A DNA stretch of 64,000 bases from Candidatus Gastranaerophilales bacterium (GCA_944325315.1 CALVAA010000001.1:86474-150473), one strand, 5' to 3'. Counted from the stretch's first letter, positions 1-8,135 are shown. Program-made: numbers and translations. Notes: generated from the letters alone by a model not told the origin.

Positions 1-1
1 C

Positions 2-604
2 GATAAGCCCTATTATAAGAGGATACTGACTCTTTTTGACGTGAGAACCCACAGCTTTATCTATCATGCTTGTTGTAACAAAATTGTTAACTTCAGTATC
101 AAACACGCCTACTGTTAAAAGTTCGTTAAGTAAATATTTTGTATTTGTAAATGCCGTAGTTAAATTTGCTTCACTTGTGGATAGTATGTAGCTTATTGCA
201 TTGTTTTTTCTTGTTGTGTCGTTTATTTCAAGAAGGTCAAAAAGTTCTTTTTGTTTTGTTTGATAAGGTTTCTTTTCTTTTTTTATTTTTTCAATACTGT
301 CAATAGCGCTTTGAAGATCAACTTTAATATAGTCTCCTTCAACGGGAGCTACAACAGGTCTGATTTTATTTGCAACTTCTCTTTTTATAAGTTCTGTTCT
401 TTGTTTATCTATAACTTCAAAACTATTTTTGGCGTGAATTGTTTTTTGAGCAATGCCGTTTACAATGATATTTTGAAATAAATAATATCTTACTGAAAGC
501 AAAGCCGTGATTATAAGTGCGACAAGTATAAAAGCACTTAATGCGGCAGGCTTTGATGATTGAAAAACATCTTCATTTTTAAATATACTTAAAAATTTTT
601 TCAT
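2..604 (-). CDS. PgpH-family 7TM-HD cyclic-di-AMP phosphodiesterase, N-terminal part (partial, runs off the window)
   Basis: Reading the minus strand from the ATG at 604 gives an open frame of 201 codons to the window edge. It starts MKKFLSIFKNEDVFQSSKP, has one hydrophobic segment at about residues 20-42, then an extracytoplasmic stretch with GIAQKTIHAKNSFEVIDK, a charged helix and IRPVVAP. That pattern (membrane helix, a G-x-IA-x-x-TI-x-A block, an R/E-rich helix, then V-x-PV) is typical of the extracellular 7TMR-HDED domain of PgpH-like proteins, which hydrolyse cyclic-di-AMP with a C-terminal cytoplasmic HD domain. The seven-helix and HD parts lie outside the window, so the catalytic activity cannot be confirmed. 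A weak AGG lies about 8 nt before the ATG. Transcribed divergently from the glycosidase gene at 681. Confidence 0.72.
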   Translation of the reverse strand, partial: MKKFLSIFKNEDVFQSSKPAALSAFILVALIITALLSVRYYLFQNIIVNGIAQKTIHAKNSFEVIDKQRTELIKREVANKIRPVVAPVEGDYIKVDLQSAIDSIEKIKKEKKPYQTKQKELFDLLEINDTTRKNNAISYILSTSEANLTTAFTNTKYLLNELLTVGVFDTEVNNFVTTSMIDKAVGSHVKKSQYPLIIGLI

Positions 605-666
605 ATATAAAACCTAAAAATCACTCGATAATACCAATATATTATACAATAAATTTATTTTTCTTA

Positions 667-680
667 TATACTTTTATATT
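667..680 (+). promoter_or_regulatory. -10 box and start context of a probable leaderless mRNA
   Basis: TATACT at 667-672 ends 8 nt before the ATG at 681, and there is no purine-rich ribosome site between. No good -35 hexamer is visible. One of several such starts in the window. Confidence 0.4.
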
Positions 681-2216
681 ATGAGAAGAGTTGTATTTTT
701 AACGGGATTATTATTGCTTTTAAGTACTAATTATTTATCTGCAAGAGAAGATATAGTCGAGGTATTTAAAAATAATTCGGCAATTATATACACTATAAAT
801 ATAAGAAATTTTGGTGCATTTGATAAAGACAACGACGGCATTATTGATGAAAGCAAAGGCGATATCAAAGGAACTTTTTTAAACGCAAAGGATAAGCTTA
901 AAGCTTTGAAAGAAGATGGCATAAATACGATTTATATTCTTCCGATTACGCCTGTAGGCAGATTAAAAGCACTGGGTACATCGGGTTCTTTATATGCAAT
1001 GGATGCTTTTGATAAAATTAACCCTGAACTGGACGATACTACAAATGATATAACCGTTTATGAAGAAGCAAAAGAATTTGTACAAGAAGCGCACAAGTTG
1101 GACTTAAACGTGATAATAGATTTGCCTTCGTGCGGTTCTTATGATTTGAGTTTAAGAAAACCGGATTGGTTTATTCTTGACAAAAACAATGATTCCGTTA
1201 TTCCTGCTGATTGGTCGGATGTCAGACTTTTTAGGATTTACGACAAAGATAAAAATTTAAATAAGCTCAATCTTGATAATTTCAAAAGTTTTGTTGATAT
1301 GGCTAAAGATATCGGTTTTGACGGAATAAGGGCAGATGTTGCAGCAATAAAACCTCCTGAATTTTGGGCTAAAGTTATAAACTATGCAAGAAAAGACAAT
1401 AAAAAATTTCTCTTTTTGGCTGAAGCAAATCCGGAATGGACAAATCCCGCTCCTGTCGGAGTTAAGTGCTACAGCTCAATAGAAGAACTTTTATCGAGCG
1501 GCTTTGACAGTTACTATGGCTCTTGGAGTGATTTTAAAAATGTAAAAACAAAAAAAGAATTTGATAAGAAAATAGATAAAAATTTAAAAATTTTAAAAAA
1601 ATATAAAGATAAATCAATGATAGCGGCTATTGCAACCCATGACCAGCAAGCCCCGGTTTTAAGAGCTGAAAACTATTGGAGAACGGTTTTATGGTTGAAT
1701 GCAACCCTCCCTTTAAATAGCTATTTTTTGGACGGCTTTAGTTATGGCGATAATTTTATATATCCTTATGAAAATAAAAAAGCTGATAAAAGTTCAACAG
1801 ATGACGAATATTATTTTGTTCACACCGGCATGTTTGATATATTTAACCCGACAGCGCAAACAAAAAAACTATACCCAAAGTTAAAAGAAGAGTATTTAAA
1901 GGCAATTGATTTTAAAATAAGAAATCAAGACCTTATAACAAACGGTAAATACAAAGCGCTTGAAACAAACAATTCTAAAGTTTTTGCCTATTCTATTGTA
2001 AGTTTCGACAGAGAGCTTATTGTTATAGGCTCTTTGGATGAAGACAGTATACAAAAAGCAAGCGTAAAATCTAAATATCTTAAAAAAGATTATCTTTTCA
2101 GGAAAGTTAATTCCAAAAATAATCCGACAATCAGAAAAAATATTATTAATGTGACGCTTGAGCCTTTAGAGATACAGGTTTATTTAATTAGTCTAGCAAA
2201 GTTTCGAGCAATGTAG
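681..2216 (+). CDS. Exported glycoside hydrolase family 13 (alpha-amylase-like) protein
   Basis: A 511-residue protein with a Sec signal peptide (MRRVVFLTGLLLLLSTNYLSA) followed by a GH13 (beta/alpha)8 barrel. The catalytic triad of the family can be placed: nucleophile D219 in GFDGIRADVA, acid/base E248 in FLFLAEA, and the transition-state Asp D321 in IATHDQ, which also has the conserved His. Conserved region I is D147-LPSCGSYD instead of the usual D-x-x-x-N-H, so the subsite -1 His is missing. An Asp-rich calcium-loop-like stretch (DKDNDGIIDE) lies at 48-57. The family cleaves or transfers alpha-1,4-glucans; the signal peptide puts it in the periplasm or outside. The C-terminal part is a small beta domain. 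Its 3' end overlaps the convergent RHH gene by 29 bp. Exact substrate unknown. Confidence 0.8.
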   Translation: MRRVVFLTGLLLLLSTNYLSAREDIVEVFKNNSAIIYTINIRNFGAFDKDNDGIIDESKGDIKGTFLNAKDKLKALKEDGINTIYILPITPVGRLKALGTSGSLYAMDAFDKINPELDDTTNDITVYEEAKEFVQEAHKLDLNVIIDLPSCGSYDLSLRKPDWFILDKNNDSVIPADWSDVRLFRIYDKDKNLNKLNLDNFKSFVDMAKDIGFDGIRADVAAIKPPEFWAKVINYARKDNKKFLFLAEANPEWTNPAPVGVKCYSSIEELLSSGFDSYYGSWSDFKNVKTKKEFDKKIDKNLKILKKYKDKSMIAAIATHDQQAPVLRAENYWRTVLWLNATLPLNSYFLDGFSYGDNFIYPYENKKADKSSTDDEYYFVHTGMFDIFNPTAQTKKLYPKLKEEYLKAIDFKIRNQDLITNGKYKALETNNSKVFAYSIVSFDRELIVIGSLDEDSIQKASVKSKYLKKDYLFRKVNSKNNPTIRKNIINVTLEPLEIQVYLISLAKFRAM

Positions 2217-2376
2217 CGTTTTTTTGAGCTTTTTTTAAAGAAGCAGAATTTGCTCTTTTGACATAACTGCGCAGAGCTTCTCTAACAAGCTCAGAACGGC
2301 TTCTTTGTTCACGTTCAGCCATTTCATCTATTGTTTTTAAAAAGGTGTCTTTCATTGAGATTAAAATGCGTGCCAT
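2188..2376 (-). CDS. Ribbon-helix-helix (CopG/MetJ-fold) transcriptional regulator or antitoxin-like protein
   Basis: A 62-residue protein starting MARILISMKDTFLKTIDEMA and continuing with EREQRSRSELVREALRSYV. The short N-terminal strand RILISM, the S-R-S-E-L-V-R-E-A-L-R helix and the basic composition are the classic RHH DNA-binding fold, which works as a dimer. A clear GGAG precedes the ATG at 2376 with a 7-nt spacer, and TATAAT about 25 nt further upstream (TTATAATATT on the minus strand) is a likely -10. No toxin gene (RelE, MazF, PIN) lies next to it, so a free-standing regulator is more likely than half of a toxin-antitoxin pair. It overlaps the 3' end of the GH13 gene tail to tail. Confidence 0.75.
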   Translation of the reverse strand: MARILISMKDTFLKTIDEMAEREQRSRSELVREALRSYVKRANSASLKKAQKNATLLETLLD

Positions 2377-2510
2377 ATAAATCTCCTTTTTTTAATATTA
2401 TAACACATTAGTCAATACTGTAATTTTGCCACAGGGTGCTTAGGTCTTGGGGCTAATTTTTTTTATTTTTCAGCTATGTAAAAATCAAAAAAGTTAAGAA
2501 AGGATATAAG

Positions 2511-2894
2511 ATGACAAAAAGAAATGAAACTTACAAATGCAATGTTTGTAAAAATGTTGTTGAAATGACAAGTGAAGGATATGGGGAACTTGTATGCTGC
2601 GGTGAAAAAATGGAGCTTTTAAAAGAAAATATCCCTGATATTCAAAATGCTCACTTTGCTTTTGTTGAAAATGTTGACGATATTGAAAAAAAAGTTGTCA
2701 TAAAGCATGTGATGACACCGGAGCACCATATTGAATACATTGAAGCAATTTCAAACGATGAAATTTTTCTAAAAAGAAAATATTTAAAAGTTAATGAACC
2801 CTGCCAAATGAATTTTAAATGTGAATGCAAAGACGGGTTTTACATAAGACTTTATTGCAATTTAGACGGTCTTTGGACGACAAAACAGTTTTAG
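2511..2894 (+). CDS. dfx: Desulfoferrodoxin (two-iron superoxide reductase) with an altered catalytic iron ligand
   Basis: 127 residues. The N-terminal desulforedoxin domain has its four rubredoxin-like iron ligands C10-x-x-C13 and C29-C30. The C-terminal neelaredoxin domain carries H48, H66 and H72 (in H-x-M-T-P-E-H) and the axial C116. The position that is normally the fourth equatorial His, in the family motif YCN-[LI]-HG, is Asp here: YCNLDGLW, D119. Superoxide reductases reduce superoxide to peroxide at a square-pyramidal Fe(His)4(Cys) centre without making oxygen, and are typical of anaerobes. Extra cysteines C98, C104 and C106 are also present. Good ribosome site (AAAGGA). The ferritin gene follows after 9 bp, so the pair is probably one oxidative-stress operon. 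Confidence 0.88.
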   Translation: MTKRNETYKCNVCKNVVEMTSEGYGELVCCGEKMELLKENIPDIQNAHFAFVENVDDIEKKVVIKHVMTPEHHIEYIEAISNDEIFLKRKYLKVNEPCQMNFKCECKDGFYIRLYCNLDGLWTTKQF

Positions 2895-2903
2895 GAGAAA
2901 TTA

Positions 2904-3401
2904 ATGGAAACACAGCTTATTCAAACTTTTAACAAACAAATAAACCATCAGTTCTATAGTGCTTATCTGTACTTTGCAATGTCTACATACTTTGACGAGA
3001 TTGCAATGCGCGGTTTTTCAAATTTTATGAAGCATAAAGCAAGCCAGAAGCTTAATTGCGCTCAAAAAATTTATGATTATATAATTTTAAGAGACGAAAA
3101 GCTTACTTTTTCAAAAATTGAAGAACCGGGTGTTGATTGGATTAATGTGTCAGATATTTTCACTGCGGCTCTTGCCCATGAGGAATTTATGTATATCCAA
3201 ATACAAGAGCTTTACAAAACAGCAAGGCAAGTTGATGATATAGCAGCAATTGAATTTATTTCAGGACTTATCACGGAACAAATAGAGACAATTGCACTAT
3301 TTAAAAAGCTTGTTTTTAGAATAAAAAATTCAAACATTATTCCTGTAAATATTGAATTTCTTGATGAGATTATAAACAAAGATGTAAGTGCTATCGGTTA
3401 A
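2904..3401 (+). CDS. Ferritin-like protein with a degenerate ferroxidase centre
   Basis: 165 residues, the usual length of bacterial ferritin (Ftn), and it aligns over the whole four-helix bundle (NKQINHQFYSAYLYFAM; LAHEEFMY; ITEQIE). By eye against E. coli FtnA, however, several di-iron ligands are replaced: Glu17 is Q16, Glu50 is K49, His53 is C52 and Glu130 is T129. Glu94 (E93) and Gln127 (Q126) are kept. The cage may still form, but rapid ferroxidation at the A/B site looks unlikely; it may be a non-ferroxidase subunit, store iron in another way, or sequester DNA-damaging iron as a mixed oligomer. Preceded by AGGAG and lying 9 bp behind dfx. Its 3' end overlaps nth by 11 bp. Confidence 0.82.
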   Translation: METQLIQTFNKQINHQFYSAYLYFAMSTYFDEIAMRGFSNFMKHKASQKLNCAQKIYDYIILRDEKLTFSKIEEPGVDWINVSDIFTAALAHEEFMYIQIQELYKTARQVDDIAAIEFISGLITEQIETIALFKKLVFRIKNSNIIPVNIEFLDEIINKDVSAIG

Positions 3402-4029
3402 ATTTGCAATATTTTTTAACAGAACAAATATCGCATTTGGGTTTTATCGGTTTGCAGATATTTTGCCCGTGGGTTACTAAAAGAGTGTTGAAATCAATCC
3501 AATATTCTTTTGGCAAAATTTTTCTTAAAACTTGTTCTGTTTCATCGGGAGTTTTCGTATTTACATAACCCAAACGGTTTGTAATTCTGTGGACATGGAC
3601 ATCAACACAAATTGCGGGAATATTAAAACCTTTTGCTAAAACAAGATTGGCGGTTTTTCTTCCAACACCTTTGAATTTTACTAACTCTTCTATTGAAGAA
3701 GGAACTTTTCCTTCGTATTTTTCTACAATTTGTTTTGACAATTCTATAATTTGAGCTGCTTTGTTTTGGTAAAACCCAACGGGATATATTGCTCTTGCCA
3801 GGGTTTCAATGTTAACTCCCATCATTTTATACGGGTCATCTGCAAGTTCCAGCATTCTTTTAGCCGCTTTAATCGTAATTTTATCATTTGTTCTTAAAGA
3901 TAAAATGCAGCAAACTAAAACAATAAAAGGGTTTTTGATATTTTCCATAAAATCTACAAACTCGCTATGAAAAACTTTTTTTTCAATATAATCATTTTTT
4001 AAATTTGAAATAATATTTCTAATAACCAT
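3391..4029 (-). CDS. nth: Endonuclease III, DNA glycosylase/AP lyase
   Basis: 212 residues, normal for the family. The helix-hairpin-helix LVKFKGVGRKTANLVLAKGF carries the catalytic Lys (K125), and VDVHVHR carries the catalytic Asp (D143). The C-terminal [4Fe-4S] cluster ligands C192-x6-C199-x2-C202-x5-C208 are intact. The enzyme removes oxidised pyrimidines and nicks abasic sites in base-excision repair. The ATG at 4029 has no Shine-Dalgarno sequence; TATTAT at 4036-4041 (minus strand) ends 6 nt upstream, so the transcript is probably leaderless or nearly so. The divergent trxA begins only 31 bp away, so both promoters are packed into this gap and the flanking coding ends. Confidence 0.95.
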   Translation of the reverse strand: MVIRNIISNLKNDYIEKKVFHSEFVDFMENIKNPFIVLVCCILSLRTNDKITIKAAKRMLELADDPYKMMGVNIETLARAIYPVGFYQNKAAQIIELSKQIVEKYEGKVPSSIEELVKFKGVGRKTANLVLAKGFNIPAICVDVHVHRITNRLGYVNTKTPDETEQVLRKILPKEYWIDFNTLLVTHGQNICKPIKPKCDICSVKKYCKFNR

Positions 4030-4060
4030 GATAAAATAATAATAAGGAGAAAAATAAAAT

Positions 4061-4390
4061 ATGGCAAATATAGAAGAAATTAATGACAGTAGTTTTCAAA
4101 GAGCGGTAATCGACTCAAACATTCCGGTTGTAGTGGATTTTTGGGCACAATGGTGCGGCCCTTGCAGGAAACTTACTCCTGTTTTGGAGCAAATTCAAAA
4201 TGAGTTTAAAGATTCGATTAAAATTGTTAAAATCGAAGCGGATAAAAATACTGCTTCAGCAAAAGAATACGGAATTTCTTCGCTTCCAAGCGTGCTATTG
4301 TTCAAAAATGGCGAAGTAAAAGAGGTTATGGTGGGTTTGATGCCAAAAAGCACAATTGTGTCTAACATAAAGAAACTTTTAGACTTGTAA
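4061..4390 (+). CDS. trxA: Thioredoxin
   Basis: 109 residues with the thioredoxin fold and the canonical active site WCGPC (in FWAQWCGPCRKLTP) and the cis-proline loop SLPSVLLF. It reduces protein disulphides using thioredoxin reductase. AAGGAG precedes the ATG. The gene is divergent from nth (31 bp apart) and ends 3 bp from the stop of the convergent glutaredoxin gene, leaving no room for a terminator between them. Confidence 0.96.
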   Translation: MANIEEINDSSFQRAVIDSNIPVVVDFWAQWCGPCRKLTPVLEQIQNEFKDSIKIVKIEADKNTASAKEYGISSLPSVLLFKNGEVKEVMVGLMPKSTIVSNIKKLLDL

Positions 4391-4392
4391 GA

Positions 4393-4650
4393 TTAAACAA
4401 GCGAAATCTCACCTGAATTATACTTTTCAATCAAATCTGTGTACCCGCCTATATTTACACCGTCTATTACGATTTGGGGAAATGTTGCAAGAGATTTCAA
4501 ATTAAATTTTTCGGTTAATATTTTTCTCATCTCGTCTTCGTTGTCTTCGCAAGGTATTTCTTCGTATTTTACTTTTTTATCATCTAGAAAGAATTTTGCT
4601 TTTTGGCAAAAAGGGCAGTAGTCAAGAGTGTAAATTTCTATTTTTTTCAT
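4393..4650 (-). CDS. Glutaredoxin
   Basis: 85 residues, starting MKKIEIYTLDYCPFCQKAKFFL: the glutaredoxin active site C-P-F-C after the first strand, then TFPQIVIDGVNIGGYTDL with the cis-Pro and the G-G-Y-[TD]-D glutathione-binding motif. It reduces protein or glutathione mixed disulphides; a dithiol glutaredoxin of the GrxC class. The start overlaps the stop of the TPR gene (ATGA, 4 bp) and has an AGGA site, so the two are translationally coupled. Confidence 0.93.
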   Translation of the reverse strand: MKKIEIYTLDYCPFCQKAKFFLDDKKVKYEEIPCEDNEDEMRKILTEKFNLKSLATFPQIVIDGVNIGGYTDLIEKYNSGEISLV

Positions 4651-5126
4651 TGTTTTATCCTGTTTAATACTTTTTGAACCTGCTCTTTTTCGATATCTGC
4701 TATATCTAATTTCAAATAGTCTTCAAAGTATTCAATAGATGAAATCTTATCTCCTCTTCCTAAAAAAAGCATGCCTAGTTTTTTATAAGGGAGGGCAAAT
4801 TTTTCATTCAACATTATAGATTTTAAATAAGCTCCGATTGCTTTATCTATCTGGTCATCTGCCTGATAGGCTTCAGCAAGCATAAAGTATAGCAAATGGT
4901 TTCTTGTTTTTTCAACTACTAATTCTAAATTAGAAATTGCGCTTTGATAATTACCCATCTCCATAAAAATTCGGGCTAATTCATAGTTATACTCAGTATT
5001 ATCCGGTTCTTCCTCTGAGGCGGTTTGGGCTAATTCCATTGCATCATCATATCTGCAATCATTGATGAGTTCTCTTATATACTCAAGTCTTGAAAGTGTT
5101 TGGTTATTGTCTTCATAATTTTCCAT
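4647..5126 (-). CDS. Tetratricopeptide-repeat protein
   Basis: 159 residues, almost entirely helical TPR units: residues about 10-45 (EYIRELINDCRYDDAMELA), 44-78 (YNYELARIFMEMGNYQSAIS), 78-112 and 112-150 (LPYKKLGMLFLGRGDKISSI). No signal peptide, so a cytoplasmic protein-protein adaptor. The ATG at 5126 has no ribosome site; GATAAT at 5133-5138 (minus strand) ends 6 nt before it, with TTGAAA further upstream, which suggests a leaderless start. Coupled to glutaredoxin by a 4-bp overlap, and following the DUF4127 gene on the same strand by 7 bp. Function unknown. Confidence 0.8.
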   Translation of the reverse strand: MENYEDNNQTLSRLEYIRELINDCRYDDAMELAQTASEEEPDNTEYNYELARIFMEMGNYQSAISNLELVVEKTRNHLLYFMLAEAYQADDQIDKAIGAYLKSIMLNEKFALPYKKLGMLFLGRGDKISSIEYFEDYLKLDIADIEKEQVQKVLNRIKQ

Positions 5127-5133
5127 AAATTTA

Positions 5134-6537
5134 TTATCTCACAACTATTCTAATTTCAAAAGAACGATTCCAAGGCAAGCTATAAGTTATTTTTTCTGGT
5201 GTATAGTTTAAAAACGATGAAATTTTTAAAGAGTTTTTATCTAATTCTTCTTTTTTGTCTTCAAGCGCTTTTTTGTAATTATGATTTGAATTTTGAACAA
5301 ATTTTCTGCTTATTGCCTGGTATGCCCAGTCATCAAGAAACCTTATGAATTGATTTTTTTTAAAAGCACTGTCATTATAAGAGTTGTTTTTTAGTGCGAT
5401 GAATTTTACAATTGCGCAAAAAATAGCGCAGCCTATTGTATTTGCACTTGTGTTGTAGCCGCAGTATCCAAAAAAGTTTTTTGTGTTCTGTTTAAATATC
5501 TTTTCCACAAAACAATTGTCTGCTCCGTTTGCATTATTAACATCTGCTATAAAATAAGGTGTTTTGGGAAAATCAACTTTGTTTTCATTACTGTTTATAA
5601 TATCTCCTAAAACTAAATCACCTTGTTCGTTTGAAAAATTATTTATAATTAAAATTAAATCTTGATTTTCTTCAACAGCTTTTAAATTAGCAAGTTCAAT
5701 TTGTGCTTTGGCGCAATCTTCGATTGAAATATCTTCATACTTTGAAATAAGGTTTTTTGCATCTTCTTTTAAAAAAACAGGTTTAATTTTAATTTTATTG
5801 TTTTTGCTAAGCACTCTTGTAATTAAAGAAAGAGGAATTTCGTCAGCACCGGTTTTAATTTTTACATTTTTAATATTTTCTTCTTTGGCTATTTTTTCTA
5901 ACTCCATTGCCTCTTTAACATTTAGACCAAAAGGCGCACAGTCGTCTTTTGAAAAAATTAAAGTATCAAAAAAGCCTTCTTTTGCTAAAGACAGATATAG
6001 TTTATTTATTTCAAAGTTTCTTTTTCTGCCTTCAAGATAATCATCAAGAATGTCGTTTGGTATAATATTGTGTACACAATTGAAAGTCTTTTCGACTTCG
6101 CTTTTGTGGAGATAATATGACCAGTCAAAAATTCTTTTTCCCCATTGAGCCCAGTATTCTTTTTCTTCTTCATTTATATTATTGTTTGAAATCCGCATTA
6201 TTGAAGAAAAAGCGAGAATTTTTGCTTTTCTTTTTTTTATCTCGTTTTTAAATTTTTGAATTCTTTGCTCAATAACCTCTTTTTTATCCGAACACCTTCT
6301 GGAAGATATCAATCCGCCATAAGCAATAGTATCTAATGCTACAATAAAATAATCAATTTCGGGAAGATTTTTTATGAAATCAAAAATTTTATCTATATTT
6401 GCTTGTTTTTCAAGTGATCCAAGATATGAAATATCAGGCATATAAAGTTTGATATTTTTGTCGATTGACAAAACATCTTTAATTAAATCATAACAAATAG
6501 GTCTGTTATCAATTCCAATAAGAGCAATTTTTAACAT
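5134..6537 (-). CDS. DUF4127 family protein
   Basis: 467 residues. Begins MLKIALIGIDNRPICYDL, matching the D-[DN]-R-P-x-x-Y start of DUF4127 proteins, with the further family blocks YGGLISSRR, SSIMRISNN and, near the C-terminus, GYCGYNTSANTIGCA. The fold and reaction are not characterised as far as I know; the N-terminal strands and Asp-rich motifs look like an enzyme with a Rossmann-like or phosphoesterase-like core, but this is inference. No signal peptide. It lies downstream of the Fe-ADH gene with a weak hairpin between them and upstream of the TPR gene. Confidence 0.72.
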   Translation of the reverse strand: MLKIALIGIDNRPICYDLIKDVLSIDKNIKLYMPDISYLGSLEKQANIDKIFDFIKNLPEIDYFIVALDTIAYGGLISSRRCSDKKEVIEQRIQKFKNEIKKRKAKILAFSSIMRISNNNINEEEKEYWAQWGKRIFDWSYYLHKSEVEKTFNCVHNIIPNDILDDYLEGRKRNFEINKLYLSLAKEGFFDTLIFSKDDCAPFGLNVKEAMELEKIAKEENIKNVKIKTGADEIPLSLITRVLSKNNKIKIKPVFLKEDAKNLISKYEDISIEDCAKAQIELANLKAVEENQDLILIINNFSNEQGDLVLGDIINSNENKVDFPKTPYFIADVNNANGADNCFVEKIFKQNTKNFFGYCGYNTSANTIGCAIFCAIVKFIALKNNSYNDSAFKKNQFIRFLDDWAYQAISRKFVQNSNHNYKKALEDKKEELDKNSLKISSFLNYTPEKITYSLPWNRSFEIRIVVR

Positions 6538-6579
6538 AATTTTCTAAATAAGGGCAGGATATTTCCCGCCCTGAATTTA

Positions 6580-7776
6580 CTATAAAGACTTTGAATAGAT
6601 TTTTTTAACAACTTCTCTGTTGCCTTCAACAGGAGCAATATCCAAAAGGCCGGCTAAAGAAGGAGTTGTAAAAGCCAGGTTGCAAAGCTTGTCAATATCG
6701 TTTTCGCTAAAACCTTCATCTTTTAACCGGTTTGGAACTCCAACAGATTTTAGCCATTCGTATACAAGTTCTCCTGCCTCTTTTGCTGTTGTTGAAGTTG
6801 AGATTTCAGGAGCAATGGGTTTTAAAATATAAGAAAGCGTATCCTTTTTAGCTTCCCAAATGGCTTCAATTACACTCGGAAGTAAAACAGCAAGACCTAA
6901 GCCGTGTGATAGTTCGTGTTTAACGGCGGACAATGGGTGTTCCAGGGCATGGGTAAAATGCAAAAGTCCGTTATCAAAGCAAACTCCTCCCATCATGGCA
7001 GCATAGGCAAGATAGTATCTTGCTTTTAAATCATTTGGATCTTTTATTGCTTCCGGAAGATATTTTGCAACTGTTGAAATAACTTCTTTTGCAAGACAAA
7101 TCGTATACGGCGAAGCTACTTTTGATGTTGCAGCCTCAACGACGTGGTTTATAGCGTCAATTGAAACATATTTTGTTTGCTTATCGCTTAATTTTGTCAT
7201 TAATTTAGGATCATCAATCGCATACTTTGGATATATGCAATCATAAGCTATAGCTGGTTTGTAGTCTTTTTCAACGATTGTTGCAACGGCAAATCTGTTT
7301 GTTTCGCTTCCTGTTCCGTGAGTTAAGTTGATTGCTATAATCGGAGCTGCTTTAGACGGAGCGAATTTAAATTCATAAATATCATTTGCACATTTATCGG
7401 GGTATTCTAATAAAATTGCAACTGATTTGCCGGCATCCAGGGGTGAGCCGCCACCTATTGCGATAACTGCTTGTGCACCAAAATTATGTGCTATTTTTGC
7501 CGCTTCATCTATTGCTTCATTTGTTGGGTTGGGAGTAACTTTACTGTAGTTTATGTATTCTATTGAATGTTTTTTTAATGCTGCTTCAACATAGTCCCAA
7601 GCTCCTGTTGCTTTATACGCATTAGCTCCGGACATTACAATCAGCTTATTAATTCCTTCTTTTTTTAATTCTAAAGAAATATCATCAATTTTTTCAATAG
7701 CACCAACACCAAAATACACAAGTGTTCTTGTTCTGATTTCCTTTATCTCCTTGATGTCAACATCGTTTTCCCACAT
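6580..7776 (-). CDS. Iron-containing (group III) alcohol dehydrogenase
   Basis: 398 residues. The NAD(P)-binding G-G-G-S-P-L-D-A-G-K and H-G-T-G-S-E-T-N blocks and the metal ligands are all present: D and H in SIDAINHVVEA, then HALEHPLSAVKHELSHG with the H-x13-H pattern of the family. It reduces short aldehydes to alcohols (or the reverse) with NAD(P)H. Together with the pyruvate-decarboxylase homologue at 19121 it could make an ethanol route, but the two are not linked. AAGGAG precedes the ATG at 7776. Substrate (ethanol, butanol, 1,3-propanediol) cannot be told from sequence. Confidence 0.9.
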   Translation of the reverse strand: MWENDVDIKEIKEIRTRTLVYFGVGAIEKIDDISLELKKEGINKLIVMSGANAYKATGAWDYVEAALKKHSIEYINYSKVTPNPTNEAIDEAAKIAHNFGAQAVIAIGGGSPLDAGKSVAILLEYPDKCANDIYEFKFAPSKAAPIIAINLTHGTGSETNRFAVATIVEKDYKPAIAYDCIYPKYAIDDPKLMTKLSDKQTKYVSIDAINHVVEAATSKVASPYTICLAKEVISTVAKYLPEAIKDPNDLKARYYLAYAAMMGGVCFDNGLLHFTHALEHPLSAVKHELSHGLGLAVLLPSVIEAIWEAKKDTLSYILKPIAPEISTSTTAKEAGELVYEWLKSVGVPNRLKDEGFSENDIDKLCNLAFTTPSLAGLLDIAPVEGNREVVKKIYSKSL

Positions 7777-7838
7777 AATAAACTCCTTTTTATGCTATAG
7801 ACATAATCATTGTAGCATATTTTATGGTTAAAAATAAA

Positions 7839-7864
7839 AAAATGCTCTTTTAAAAGAGCATTTT
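7839..7864 (-). terminator. Rho-independent terminator
   Basis: A 13-bp perfect stem centred at 7851/7852 (AAAATGCTCTTTT and its complement). On the minus strand it is followed by a run of T. It ends the 90-residue gene at 7863, whose stop codon lies inside the stem, and separates it from the ADH gene. Confidence 0.8.
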
Positions 7865-8135
7865 ATATATTTATATCAAAATTTCTTCTGGTATTATCCG
7901 CTGCTTTGAGGTTCATTCCCACTATCATTGCTTGTCTTGAATACATCCCTATTTGTCTTTCTACTTCGCCTGAGAATACATTATCGTATTTGGAAATGTT
8001 ACTTTCAAAGGAGTCAAATAATGCATTAGCTTTATCGGTGAGACTAATCTTGTTTATTTCGTTTTGATTAGATTTTGTACCTTGTTTTGTAACATTTAGA
8101 CCAAATTTTGAATTTAAGCTGTAATTTTCAGCCAT
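7863..8135 (-). CDS. Small hypothetical protein
   Basis: 90 residues from the ATG at 8135 (MAENYSLNSKFGLN), chosen because AAGGA lies 7 nt before it; an upstream TTG at 8141 would add two residues. Polar, no signal peptide or membrane segment, a helical middle (TDKANALFDSFESNISKYDN) and a C-terminal MYSRQAMIVGMNLKAADNTRRN. I do not recognise a family. It is a single-gene unit with its own terminator. A palindrome TTTTGTAACAAAA sits about 70 nt upstream of the start (8204-8216) and again at 8432-8444. Confidence 0.6.
   Translation of the reverse strand: MAENYSLNSKFGLNVTKQGTKSNQNEINKISLTDKANALFDSFESNISKYDNVFSGEVERQIGMYSRQAMIVGMNLKAADNTRRNFDINI

Noticed and set aside
2188..2376. Toxin-antitoxin pair with the RHH protein as antitoxin
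   Set aside because: No small toxin-like ORF adjoins it on either side.
6552..6574. Intrinsic terminator between the Fe-ADH and DUF4127 genes
   Set aside because: A GGGC/GCCC hairpin exists but no T-run follows on the minus strand; at most an attenuator.
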